Source: Stanieria cyanosphaera PCC 7437
GTDB lineage: Bacteria; Cyanobacteriota; Cyanobacteriia; Cyanobacteriales; Xenococcaceae
Assembly (NCBI RefSeq): GCF_000317575.1
Contig: NC_019748.1
Span: 4,050,501 to 4,114,500, forward strand
DNA: 64,000 nt
Reading direction: 5' to 3'
The notes beneath the pieces are model-generated. The model saw nothing but the letters and a program-made list of their open reading frames with translations, had not been told where the DNA came from and searched no databases. The position numbers and the translations under genes are program-made. Below are positions 9,134-17,077 of the stretch, piece after piece (within the stretch, counting starts at the first letter, position 1; every line of letters begins with the position of its first letter).

Positions 9134-10183
9134 TTACGATTGTTTTTTAGTATTTCGCCAAACCTGCCAACCAATATAAGCAAGTAACAAAGTTGCCCCC
9201 ACAGCATATCCCCAACCACTAGGTATATTAGAAAAGCCCATTGCCAAACTACCAACCCACAGAGTTAAAGCATAGATAAATAACACTGTGAGACGTTGAG
9301 AAATGCCAGCTTTAAGTAACCAGTGATGAAGATGACTTTTATCGGCAACAAAAGGAGATTTGCCTTTGCTAAGTCGGGAAAAAATGACGGCTGACATATC
9401 AAGAATTGGTACTGCCAAAATCAGATAGGGTAATAAAACTGCTGTGACGGCGGTGCTTTTTACTAAACCAATTACACCCACTCCTGCTAAAGTAAAACCC
9501 ATAAAATACGCTCCACCATCTCCCATAAAAATCTGGGCAGGATTAAAGTTGTAACGGAGAAAACCCAAAGCACTACCAGCTAACGCAGCAGCAATTAAAG
9601 CAGCAGCGGGTTGATCCATAAATAAAGTTACAACTAACATCACGACGGCAGCAATTCCAGATACTCCAGCAGCTAAACCATCAACTCCATCAATCCAATT
9701 AATCGCATTAGCCATCCCGACTAACCAAATGACGGTGATAGGGAGACTTAGCCAGCCAATTTGAATCAAACCATCTAAGGGAACAGAAAGAAACTCAATT
9801 CTGACACCCATCCACCAACAGCCGGCAGCTACCGTAATCTGCATCAATAAGCGAGAAATTGGACTGAGATTAAATAAATCATCAGCCAAACCAATTACGA
9901 AATACAAGATACTTCCCAAAACTAAACCCCAGAGTTCTCCTTCACTGTGGGGAGAAATTTGGGAAAATCCACCTAATCGCCAAACAATTAAGAGGGCAAC
10001 AATCGTGCCGATAAAGATAGAAACCCCGCCGACTCGAACAACAGGGCTTTGATGAATTTTTCTGGCGTTAGGTCGATCTACTATGCCAAATTTCAATCCA
10101 ACTGTCTTGACGTCAGGAATAGTCCACAAGACAACTGTTACAGAAAGAAGAAAGGCAATCAGATGGTACAATTCTACAGGCAT
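9134..10183 (-). CDS. WecA/MraY-family polyprenyl-phosphate sugar-1-phosphate transferase
   Basis: A 349-residue integral membrane enzyme with about ten hydrophobic segments. It transfers a sugar-1-phosphate, probably GlcNAc-1-P, from UDP-sugar to undecaprenyl phosphate, starting a surface polysaccharide. Family motifs visible are NWIDGVDGLAAG (Mg-binding Asp), QIFMGDGGAYFMGF and the cytosolic HLHHWLLKAGIS, matching the His-rich loop of WecA/TagO. The sequence fits WecA/TagO better than MraY, which carries other signature loops. It lies 45 bases after glyA and 24 before cinA on the same strand, so co-transcription is likely. Confidence 0.88.
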   Translation of the reverse strand: MPVELYHLIAFLLSVTVVLWTIPDVKTVGLKFGIVDRPNARKIHQSPVVRVGGVSIFIGTIVALLIVWRLGGFSQISPHSEGELWGLVLGSILYFVIGLADDLFNLSPISRLLMQITVAAGCWWMGVRIEFLSVPLDGLIQIGWLSLPITVIWLVGMANAINWIDGVDGLAAGVSGIAAVVMLVVTLFMDQPAAALIAAALAGSALGFLRYNFNPAQIFMGDGGAYFMGFTLAGVGVIGLVKSTAVTAVLLPYLILAVPILDMSAVIFSRLSKGKSPFVADKSHLHHWLLKAGISQRLTVLFIYALTLWVGSLAMGFSNIPSGWGYAVGATLLLAYIGWQVWRNTKKQS

Positions 10184-10228
10184 CTGAAGTAAATAAGTAT
10201 GGATTAATCTAGAGATTTGCCCTCATCT

Positions 10229-11512
10229 CTAGACAGTTACGGGGAAAGGAATTTTGAGATGAGGGTATAGGGGAAAGCGGTTGCATAAAGTAGCTACTCT
10301 ATGTAGACAATCGCTTTTAATTGCTTCATCTTGAGGATTCAGCAGTCTGTCTGCAACAATGTTAGCAATCTCAGTAAAATCTGTCGCCCCTAATCCTCTA
10401 GTTGTCATGGCAGGAGAACCTAAACGTAAACCACTGGTAACAAAAGGAGATTCTGGATCGAAAGGAACAGTGTTTTTATTGGCTGTTATGTTGATGTCAC
10501 TTACCAAACGATCAGCTTCTTTGCCTGTCATACCAATCGAACGTAAATCAACCAAAATTAAATGATTGTCTGTGCCATCGGATACGAGTTTAAAACCGCG
10601 TTGTTTTAAGCCTTCTCCTAAAGCTTGGGCGTTGGCTATTACTTGAGCGGAATAGGTTTTAAATTCTGGTTTGAGTACCTCACCAAAGGCAACTGCTTTC
10701 GCAGCAATGACGTGTTCTAAAGGTCCTCCTTGAGTGCCTGGAAAAACTGCTTTATTAAATTTTTTCCCTAGTTCCACATCTTTAGTGAGGATTAATCCGC
10801 CTCTAGGACCGCGTAAAGTTTTGTGAGTGGTAGTAGTAACAACATCACAATAGGGAATTGGGTTGGGATGATGTCCTGTGGCTACTAAACCAGCAATATG
10901 GGCAATATCAGCCATTAAATATGCCCCAATTTCATCTGCGATCGCTTTAAATTTGTCAAATTCGATGGTACGGGGATAAGCAGAATAACCACAAATAATT
11001 AGTTTGGGACGTTCTTTGAGTGCTAATTCTCGAATTAAGTCGAAGTCTAATCTTTCTGTGTCGCGATTGACTCCGTATTGAACTACTTTAAACCATTTTC
11101 CTGAAACATTGACTGGTGAACCGTGGGTTAAGTGTCCACCGTGAGATAAATCCATCCCCATAATGGTATCCCCTGGTTCAAGTAAAGCCAAAAATACTGC
11201 AAAATTGGCTTGTGCGCCTGAGTGGGGTTGAACATTGGCTGCTGCTGCACCGAATATTTGTTTAGCACGATCAATCGCTAGTTGTTCAGCACGGTCAACA
11301 TATTCACAACCACCATAGTAACGTTTGGCTGGTAGACCTTCAGCATATTTATTGGTCAAGACTGAACCCTGTGCTGCCAAAACCGCAGGCGATGTAAAGT
11401 TTTCGCTGGCAATTAATTCTAGATGATCTCGTTGACGTTGTAATTCTAGATTAATCGCTTCAGCAATTTCTGGATCTGTTTGGGCAAGAAAGTCTAAATT
11501 AGTTTGAGTCAC
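10229..11512 (-). CDS. glyA: Serine hydroxymethyltransferase
   Basis: A PLP enzyme that interconverts serine plus tetrahydrofolate with glycine plus methylene-THF; in cyanobacteria it also serves one-carbon metabolism linked to photorespiration. The 427-residue length is normal. Motifs: [11 protein letters not shown] near residue 37, [37 protein letters not shown], and the PLP lysine in [14 protein letters not shown]. No glycine riboswitch was seen in the 167-base gap upstream. It is the first gene of the likely glyA-wecA-cinA transcript. Confidence 0.97.
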   Translation of the reverse strand: MTQTNLDFLAQTDPEIAEAINLELQRQRDHLELIASENFTSPAVLAAQGSVLTNKYAEGLPAKRYYGGCEYVDRAEQLAIDRAKQIFGAAAANVQPHSGAQANFAVFLALLEPGDTIMGMDLSHGGHLTHGSPVNVSGKWFKVVQYGVNRDTERLDFDLIRELALKERPKLIICGYSAYPRTIEFDKFKAIADEIGAYLMADIAHIAGLVATGHHPNPIPYCDVVTTTTHKTLRGPRGGLILTKDVELGKKFNKAVFPGTQGGPLEHVIAAKAVAFGEVLKPEFKTYSAQVIANAQALGEGLKQRGFKLVSDGTDNHLILVDLRSIGMTGKEADRLVSDINITANKNTVPFDPESPFVTSGLRLGSPAMTTRGLGATDFTEIANIVADRLLNPQDEAIKSDCLHRVATLCNRFPLYPHLKIPFPVTV

Positions 11513-11679
11513 TTGTGATTAATCCCTATATATGCTTACTCAGATTAGTGTAGCTGTTAGATAAAATGATAGACAGCTTCGAGTTTGGCTAAATATTCCC
11601 ACAGATCAATTTATGATAACGCGAATTGGTTACCCGTCACACAACAAGCTAATTTTTTTCCTGAACTAGTGGATTTCAA

Positions 11680-13137
11680 CTAATCTCGATGCCAAGTAGT
11701 CACATTACCAGGCTTATCAATTAAAGTAACACCTTGAGCTTTCAATTCATCCCGAATCCGATCGCTCTCTGCCCAGTTTTTGGCTTTTCTGGCTTCGCTA
11801 CGTTGTTGAATTAAGGTTTCAATTTCGCGATCGCTGATCCCATTAACAACATCATTATTTTCGATTTCTGGTTGGGCAACAAATCCTAAAACACCTGCTA
11901 ATTCTATTAAAGAATGCCATTGTTGAAGCAATTCTTCAGGATCAGTTTCAGTTTTACCCTGATGAACCAATAAATTGCCTTCTTTTCTGAGATTCTTGGC
12001 AAGATCGAACAAAACTGCTAATCCACCAGCAAAATTAAAATCTTCATCGACTGCTTCTCGGAAACGAATTATAAATTCATTCTCTTCTACATTCCCCTCC
12101 TTGTTAAGGGGGGATTCCCAACCTAATTTATGCCCATACTGATAACCAAACAACAAACCTTCCTTGAGAGTATGCCAACCATTAGTAGCAGCTTCCAAAG
12201 CTTCATCAGTAAAATCAACGGGTTTACGATAATGTGCCTGAAGAATAAATAACCTAACTGCCATCGAATCGGTTGGTTTATCGAGTAAATCGCGGATCGT
12301 CGTAAAATTGCCCAGGGATTTCGACATTTTTTCTCCGCCTACCTTTACCATGCCATTGTGCAACCAATAATTAGCTAAAGGCTTCCCTGTAACTGCTTCT
12401 GATTGAGCAATTTCGTTTTCATGATGAGGAAAAATCAGATCGCTACCACCCACGTGAATATCTATGGTTTCCCCGAGTTTCTCCCTTACCATAGCAGAAC
12501 ATTCGATATGCCAGCCAGGACGACCTGCACCCCAAGGAGATTCCCAAGCTGGTTCGCCTTCTTTGGCAGCTTTCCAAAGAGCAAAATCGAAGGGGTCTTT
12601 TTTCTTCGCTGCTTCTGGATCTTCTACTCTCCCGCTTGCCCCTGCTTGTAAATCTTCTAATTTTCTACCTGATAACTTTCCATAATCATTAAAATGTCTA
12701 ACTGAATAATAAACATCACCCTCAGCAGGATAAGCAAAACCTTTTTGTTCCAACTCATAAACTAACCGCTTAATCCCATCCAAAGTATGAGTAGCGCGGG
12801 GATAAGCATCTGCTTGACCGACATTTAAACGTTCCATATCTTCAAAATAAGCTTTGATGAAACGTTCCGATACATCTTCCATCGATGTACCTTCTTGTCT
12901 TGCGCGATTGAGAATTTTGTCGTCAATATCAGTAAAATTTTGAATATACTGTACTTGATAGCCCCGCCATTGTAGATAACGACGAACTACATCCCAAACA
13001 ATACAAGTTCTTGCATGACCCAAATGACAATAATCATAAACTGTAATGCCACAGCAATACATCCGAACCTGATTTGGTTCCAAGGTTTCAAATGCTTCTT
13101 GGCGACGAGTGAGAGTATTGTAAACGGTTAAGGTCAT
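11680..13137 (-). CDS. cysS: Cysteinyl-tRNA synthetase
   Basis: A class I aminoacyl-tRNA synthetase that charges tRNA-Cys. The 485-residue protein has the HIGH-type CHLGHARTCIVWD near residue 37, the zinc ligands of the family (MYCCGITVYD, HIECSAM, HHENEIAQSEA) and the second ATP motif GEKMSKSLGNF. The C-terminal DALR-like helical domain ends with ARKAKNWAESDRIRDEL. Length is usual. It is transcribed divergently from the CobW-type gene, sharing a 119-base promoter region. Confidence 0.97.
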   Translation of the reverse strand: MTLTVYNTLTRRQEAFETLEPNQVRMYCCGITVYDYCHLGHARTCIVWDVVRRYLQWRGYQVQYIQNFTDIDDKILNRARQEGTSMEDVSERFIKAYFEDMERLNVGQADAYPRATHTLDGIKRLVYELEQKGFAYPAEGDVYYSVRHFNDYGKLSGRKLEDLQAGASGRVEDPEAAKKKDPFDFALWKAAKEGEPAWESPWGAGRPGWHIECSAMVREKLGETIDIHVGGSDLIFPHHENEIAQSEAVTGKPLANYWLHNGMVKVGGEKMSKSLGNFTTIRDLLDKPTDSMAVRLFILQAHYRKPVDFTDEALEAATNGWHTLKEGLLFGYQYGHKLGWESPLNKEGNVEENEFIIRFREAVDEDFNFAGGLAVLFDLAKNLRKEGNLLVHQGKTETDPEELLQQWHSLIELAGVLGFVAQPEIENNDVVNGISDREIETLIQQRSEARKAKNWAESDRIRDELKAQGVTLIDKPGNVTTWHRD

Positions 13138-13256
13138 GACAATTTGATCGGACTTGTTATTTTAAGGCAATACGAAATAATAATGTAGAAAAGAGAGGTT
13201 ATTCAGTCAACAGCCTCACACAATGAAATTAAAAGCAAGAAACTAACGCGATCGCT

Positions 13257-14330
13257 ATGACTCAAACTACTGTTTCCTCTAATACACTTGAAACTTCAAA
13301 ACACGGTTTACCAGTTACCATCATTACAGGTTTTCTTGGTAGTGGTAAAACTACTCTTCTTAATCATATTCTCACGAATCAAGAAGGTTTGAAAACTGCT
13401 GTTTTAGTTAATGAGTTTGGGGAAATTGGCATTGATAATGAATTAATTGTCTCTACTGATGAAAGCATGGTAGAGCTAAATAATGGTTGTATCTGCTGTA
13501 CCATCAACGAAGATTTAGTTAACGCCGTCTATAAAATTCTTGAACGGGAAGACAAAATTGATTATTTGGTAGTAGAAACAACAGGTTTAGCAGATCCTCT
13601 TCCTGTTGCCCTCACTTTTTTGGGTACGGAATTACGAGAAATGACTCGTTTAGATTCAATTATTACATTGGTAGATTCGGCTAATTACAGTCTGGATTTA
13701 TTTAATAGTCAGGCTGCTTTTAGTCAGATTCAATATGGTGATGTAATTATTCTTAATAAAACTGATTTAGTCGATGAAGCTGATGTTGATTTACTTGAAG
13801 TCAAAATTAGAGAGATCAAACAAGATGCTAGAATCCTTCGCACCCAAAAATCTCAAGTACCTCTTCCTCTAGTTCTCAGTGTTGGTTTATTCGAGTCAGA
13901 TAAATATTTCGATTCAATAGAATCTGAACCTGAACATCATGACCATCATGAACATCATCATCATCACGATCATGAGCATGACCATCATCACCATCACTCC
14001 GACCATTTAGAAAATGATGGTTTTACCTCTCTCTCAATTCAAAGTGATAAACCTTTTAACATTAGAAAATTTCAATATTTTCTTGACAATCAATTACCTG
14101 GTAATGTTTTTCGTGCCAAAGGTATTCTTTGGTTTGATGAAAGTCCCAAACGTCATATCTTTCATTTAAGTGGCAAAAGATTCACTATTGAAGATGAAGA
14201 ATGGAAAGGAGAAAAGAAAAATCAATTAGTTTTAATCGGTCAAAATTTAGACCATGATATTTTAAGAGAACAAATTGAAAATTGTCTCTGTCTTCCTTCA
14301 GAAAACCGAGGCAAAGGTTTTGGGAAATAA
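13257..14330 (+). CDS. CobW/COG0523 GTPase with His-rich loop (metallochaperone)
   Basis: The 357-residue GTPase has the P-loop GFLGSGKTTLLNHIL (near residue 25), the metal-binding GCICCTINED, NKTDLVDE (base recognition), and a CobW C-terminal domain from about 255. Between the domains lies a stretch rich in His, Asp and Glu (bases about 13926-14010) with runs such as HHEHHHHHDHEHDHHHHHSDH broken by acidic residues, typical of zinc-handling members. The likely job is GTP-driven zinc (or other metal) delivery to a client. It starts at ATG 13257 next to a HIP1-like site. It is not in a cobalamin cluster, so a cobalt role is not supported. No obvious Zur box was identified. Confidence 0.9.
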   Translation: MTQTTVSSNTLETSKHGLPVTIITGFLGSGKTTLLNHILTNQEGLKTAVLVNEFGEIGIDNELIVSTDESMVELNNGCICCTINEDLVNAVYKILEREDKIDYLVVETTGLADPLPVALTFLGTELREMTRLDSIITLVDSANYSLDLFNSQAAFSQIQYGDVIILNKTDLVDEADVDLLEVKIREIKQDARILRTQKSQVPLPLVLSVGLFESDKYFDSIESEPEHHDHHEHHHHHDHEHDHHHHHSDHLENDGFTSLSIQSDKPFNIRKFQYFLDNQLPGNVFRAKGILWFDESPKRHIFHLSGKRFTIEDEEWKGEKKNQLVLIGQNLDHDILREQIENCLCLPSENRGKGFGK

Positions 14331-14556
14331 AACATAAACCGATTTACATTCTAGTTAAATAGAAAAAAGTTTCCCTTTAATTAGTTTTTTTTTTAAGAGA
14401 AACGAATTTATCGTAGGGATAATTCATGAATTATCCCTACAAATTATGTGATGTAATGACTAATGTGGCTAGATTATACTCCTAATATTGTTTGAATTTT
14501 CCGATGTTTTAGCCCTTGAATTCGCATTTTCACTACTAAGGGTTGCTTGAGATTAT
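14331..14556. other. Gap between CobW-type gene and immunity gene, with palindrome
   Basis: The two flanking genes converge here. The gap contains a T-run with a weak GTTTC/GAAAC hairpin (about 14369-14403) and the perfect 28-bp palindrome at 14413-14440 described separately. Confidence 0.4.
14413..14440. repeat. 28-bp perfect palindrome, family copy A
   Basis: The left arm GTAGGGATAATTCA is followed directly by its reverse complement TGAATTATCCCTAC. It shares the layout GTAGrGrYAATTCA with 62545-62572 and 41357-41384, and a decayed copy at 24668-24691. The arm differs from the other copies (GATAATT rather than GGCAATT) but both halves changed together. Confidence 0.75.
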
Positions 14557-15243
14557 TCAATTATTAGTTGATGATTTGATTACATCTGGATTACGTTCTC
14601 TTAAAGCATCTACTAATTTCTTAATTTCCTCTCTATTTGGAGACTCAACAAAAATTTCTGTTAATAATTCTTCATGTCGGAAAAGAGTTTTCTGAAGCGA
14701 CATAACTTGTACTTCAAAGTCAAAAGATAAATTTCCTAAGCCTTGGGAATTTGAATAACCCACCTTCCAATTTTTTATATAAAATCTATCATCTTTAGAT
14801 AATCCTGGGTTTTCATTAAATTCATCAACAATAAGATACCCACCTCGATTGGGATCGCCTTCAAGATTTATCAAAAGACATATCTTATATTTGATAGAAA
14901 TGACAGAAGTGGGTTTAACCATGTCACATTCAACTAGATAATCGTAAGATTTTGTATCTAACTCTAAATTTAATAAATTCTGCAAATAATTGATTTGTTC
15001 GGGAGATTCTACCAAATAGCAATCATACATCGGATTTTCTGAATCAATCCCAAATAGTTTTTGTAGATGCTCTAGATTAACATTAGAGATAACTTTTTCT
15101 CCTACCAAATCATCCCCTTCCTTTTCAAACCAACGAAGTACGCGATCAATTTTAGGTTTTGATATTTCCTCAGTCTTGTCTAAAACCGTATTATCGTGTT
15201 TTTTATTTGGTAATTTAGGATTAATTAAAAATTCAGAATTCAT
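14557..15243 (-). CDS. Probable immunity protein to the adjacent E3-type toxin
   Basis: A 228-residue acidic cytosolic protein of unassigned family. Residues about 34-107 begin RVLRWFEKEGDDLVGE and continue to SYDYLVECD. This resembles the cloacin/colicin E3 immunity fold, which opens LTWFDKSTEDFKGEE and ends with an NEYFVSF-type segment; the W-F-[DE]-K...G-E spacing is the same. Residues 108-228 form a second part I do not recognise. The gene lies 31 bases after the toxin stop on the same strand, with a GAGG ribosome site about six bases before the ATG, the usual toxin-then-immunity order. Known E3 immunity proteins are about 84 residues, so the extra domain is unusual. Function is inferred from context and partial resemblance. 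Confidence 0.6.
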   Translation of the reverse strand: MNSEFLINPKLPNKKHDNTVLDKTEEISKPKIDRVLRWFEKEGDDLVGEKVISNVNLEHLQKLFGIDSENPMYDCYLVESPEQINYLQNLLNLELDTKSYDYLVECDMVKPTSVISIKYKICLLINLEGDPNRGGYLIVDEFNENPGLSKDDRFYIKNWKVGYSNSQGLGNLSFDFEVQVMSLQKTLFRHEELLTEIFVESPNREEIKKLVDALRERNPDVIKSSTNN

Positions 15244-15274
15244 TTAAGACCTCGAATACGCCTTTGTAGTTGTT

Positions 15275-15523
15275 TTAAGGCTTTATTTTACGATTAGAAT
15301 CTGCTGGTTTAGTTTGCTCTCCAGTATTAGGATCGAATTCACCAAGATGATTTCCTCGTTTGTCATATTTTTCTACTCTGCCATGATAAGAATCCCACTC
15401 ATAAATATAATCTTTATCCTTCCATCTCTTTCGTAATCCACCTCCAGCTATAGGGGTTTTGGGTTTAACCTGTTTTGCTTCAGGAAAAGCTGATAAATTT
15501 TTAGGCGGTGGTATATTAGTCAC
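15275..15523 (-). CDS. Stand-alone colicin E3-type 16S rRNase domain
   Basis: An 82-residue basic protein from GTG 15523. Residues 27-82 match the cytotoxic domain of colicin E3/cloacin DF13/pyocin S6, which cuts 16S rRNA at the decoding site: GGGLRKRWKDKD, YEWDSYHGRVEKY, HLGEFDPNTGEQ and a final DSNRKIK. The E3 catalytic residues Asp510, His513, Glu517 and Arg545 correspond to D44, H47, E51 and R78, with the expected spacing apart from one residue lost in the central loop. No translocation, receptor or secretion domain precedes it. In-frame DNA upstream is closed by a stop at 15551-15553, and the native end of the slipin gene lies only 90 bases upstream. It is therefore an orphan toxin module, either free-standing or the cut-off tip of a polymorphic toxin. 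The start (GTG) lacks a clear ribosome site. Confidence 0.8.
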   Translation of the reverse strand: MTNIPPPKNLSAFPEAKQVKPKTPIAGGGLRKRWKDKDYIYEWDSYHGRVEKYDKRGNHLGEFDPNTGEQTKPADSNRKIKP

Positions 15524-15613
15524 TAATAAGATAAAAAAAATTTTACCGCTCTATTATCATTTGTTTTTTTCGATAACGAAACTGCACAAACAGAATCCTG
15601 ATGAAGATCGCAT

Positions 15614-15642
15614 TTATTTTGACTTTTCAGACATCCTCTCAG
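15614..15642 (-). pseudogene. Displaced native 3' end of the slipin gene
   Basis: Read on the minus strand, the five target-site bases (15642-15638) are followed by seven codons R-M-S-E-K-S-K and TAA (15616-15614). Joining this to codon 258 of the slipin at 17093 restores a 265-residue reading frame. The insertion sequence between 15643 and 17092 separates it from the rest of the gene. Confidence 0.85.
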
Positions 15643-15681
15643 CTCGACTTTATCCATTGTGAGAGAAAAGTGAGGTCGAAC

Positions 15682-15710
15682 AACGATACAGTATTTTTGA
15701 GTGTATCGTT
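15682..15710 (+). promoter_or_regulatory. Hairpin in the transposase leader
   Basis: AACGATACA (15682-15690) pairs perfectly with TGTATCGTT (15702-15710) across an 11-base loop, ending 11 bases before the transposase ATG. In read-through transcripts such a stem would cover the ribosome-binding region, a known way for insertion sequences to limit expression driven from outside. This role is inferred. Confidence 0.5.
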
Positions 15711-15721
15711 AGGCTCGAAGC

Positions 15722-17077
15722 ATGAGTTTTAATTTACCCGTTGAAATTATTAGTATTCTTTTACCTTTTGCTGGTCTGTTTTCTAAAAAGGTTTGGAACT
15801 ACGTTCAAATCATGTTAATTGGTGCGATTTTAGCCACAGGAAAAAGAACTGTAACTTCAATATTAGAAGTGATGGGATTGTCTGCTGAGTCTAACTTCCA
15901 GAATTATCATCGGGTATTAAATCGTGCAGTTTGGTCAAACCTTCAAGCAAGCAAAATACTACTAACAACCTTAGTCATGACATTTATTCCTTGTGGCATA
16001 GTTGTCTGTGGAATAGACGATACGATAGAACGTCGAAAAGGCAAGAAAATAAAAGCTAAAGGTATTTATCGCGACCCAGTCAGGTCAAGTCATAGTCACT
16101 TTGTTAAGGTTAGTGGTTTACGTTGGTTGTCAATGATGTTGCTTGTGGAAATCCCTTGGGCAAAAAAGGTTTGGGGATTACCGTTTTTTACAACACTAGC
16201 TCCGTCTGAGCGTTATCATCAGCAATTACAACATCGACACAAAAAACTAACTGATTGGGCAAGACAGATGATTTTTCAAGTTAGACGATGGCTTTGGAAT
16301 CGAGAACTGGTAGTAGTGGCAGATAGTAGTTTTACCTGTCTAGAATTACTTTCCTCAGTGAGCCAAACTACTTCTACTTCAATGATTACCCGTTTACGCT
16401 TGGATGCTGCTCTTTATGAACCTGCTCCATCAAGACCTACAGGTACTATGGGTCGTCCTCGTCTTAAAGGAACAAGATTGCCTAACTTGGAACAAATTCT
16501 CATTGATGCTGATACACAATGGTCAAAAATTACACTATCTAATTGGTATGGAGAAGCAAATCGCCCAGTTGAAATGTCAACTGGGGTAGCTGTCTGGTAT
16601 CATACTGGACTACCTGTTGTGCCAATTCGCTGGGTTTTAGTCCGCGACCCTTTAGATAAATTTAGACCACAAGCTCTGTTGTGTACCAATCAAAGATATC
16701 AATCTCAACAGATTCTTGAATGGTTTTCGCGTCGTTGGCAAATAGAAGTAACTTTTGAAGAAGCTAGAAGACACTTGGGTATGGAAACTCAACGTCAGTG
16801 GTCAGATTTAGCAATTGCACGCACCACCCCTCTTATTTTAGGACTTTTTTCTCTAGTTACTCTTTTGGCTCATCGTTTACAAGCCAATTTTACTTGGACT
16901 ACTAGACAAAAAAGTTGGTATGTTAAATCTCTACCTACTTTTTCTGATGCCTTAGCTTTAGTACGCCGATTTCTGTGGGCTAGCACTTTTTCGATATCAT
17001 CTAAACCTACTGACATCATAAAAGTCCCTCGTTCTTTATTCAATCGTTTGAGAGATCTGGCTATTTATGCTGCTTGA
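15722..17077 (+). CDS. DDE transposase (IS4/IS701-like superfamily)
   Basis: The 451-residue protein appears intact. The N-terminal helical region runs to about residue 90. The first catalytic Asp lies in VCGIDDTIERRKGKK (near 100), the second in VVVADSSF (near 200), and the Glu in SRRWQIEVTFEEARRHLG (near 345), which matches the R-x3-E pattern of IS4-type enzymes. The spacing and the DDT motif suggest IS701-type elements, but the exact family is unsure; IS701 elements usually duplicate four bases whereas five are seen here. The ATG at 15722 follows a hairpin leader, and the stop is 15 bases from the right end. Confidence 0.88.
   Translation: MSFNLPVEIISILLPFAGLFSKKVWNYVQIMLIGAILATGKRTVTSILEVMGLSAESNFQNYHRVLNRAVWSNLQASKILLTTLVMTFIPCGIVVCGIDDTIERRKGKKIKAKGIYRDPVRSSHSHFVKVSGLRWLSMMLLVEIPWAKKVWGLPFFTTLAPSERYHQQLQHRHKKLTDWARQMIFQVRRWLWNRELVVVADSSFTCLELLSSVSQTTSTSMITRLRLDAALYEPAPSRPTGTMGRPRLKGTRLPNLEQILIDADTQWSKITLSNWYGEANRPVEMSTGVAVWYHTGLPVVPIRWVLVRDPLDKFRPQALLCTNQRYQSQQILEWFSRRWQIEVTFEEARRHLGMETQRQWSDLAIARTTPLILGLFSLVTLLAHRLQANFTWTTRQKSWYVKSLPTFSDALALVRRFLWASTFSISSKPTDIIKVPRSLFNRLRDLAIYAA

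Noticed and set aside
12403-12685. Overlapping open frames on the plus strand within cysS.
   Set aside because: They are antisense to conserved synthetase motifs and lack supporting signals.
14331-14410. A terminator for the CobW-type gene.
   Set aside because: The GTTTC/GAAAC stem is weak and the T-run lies inside the loop rather than after the stem.
15459-15662. Plus-strand open frame overlapping the toxin gene and IS end.
   Set aside because: It is antisense to the E3-type toxin and runs into the IS inverted repeat; the toxin reading explains the region.
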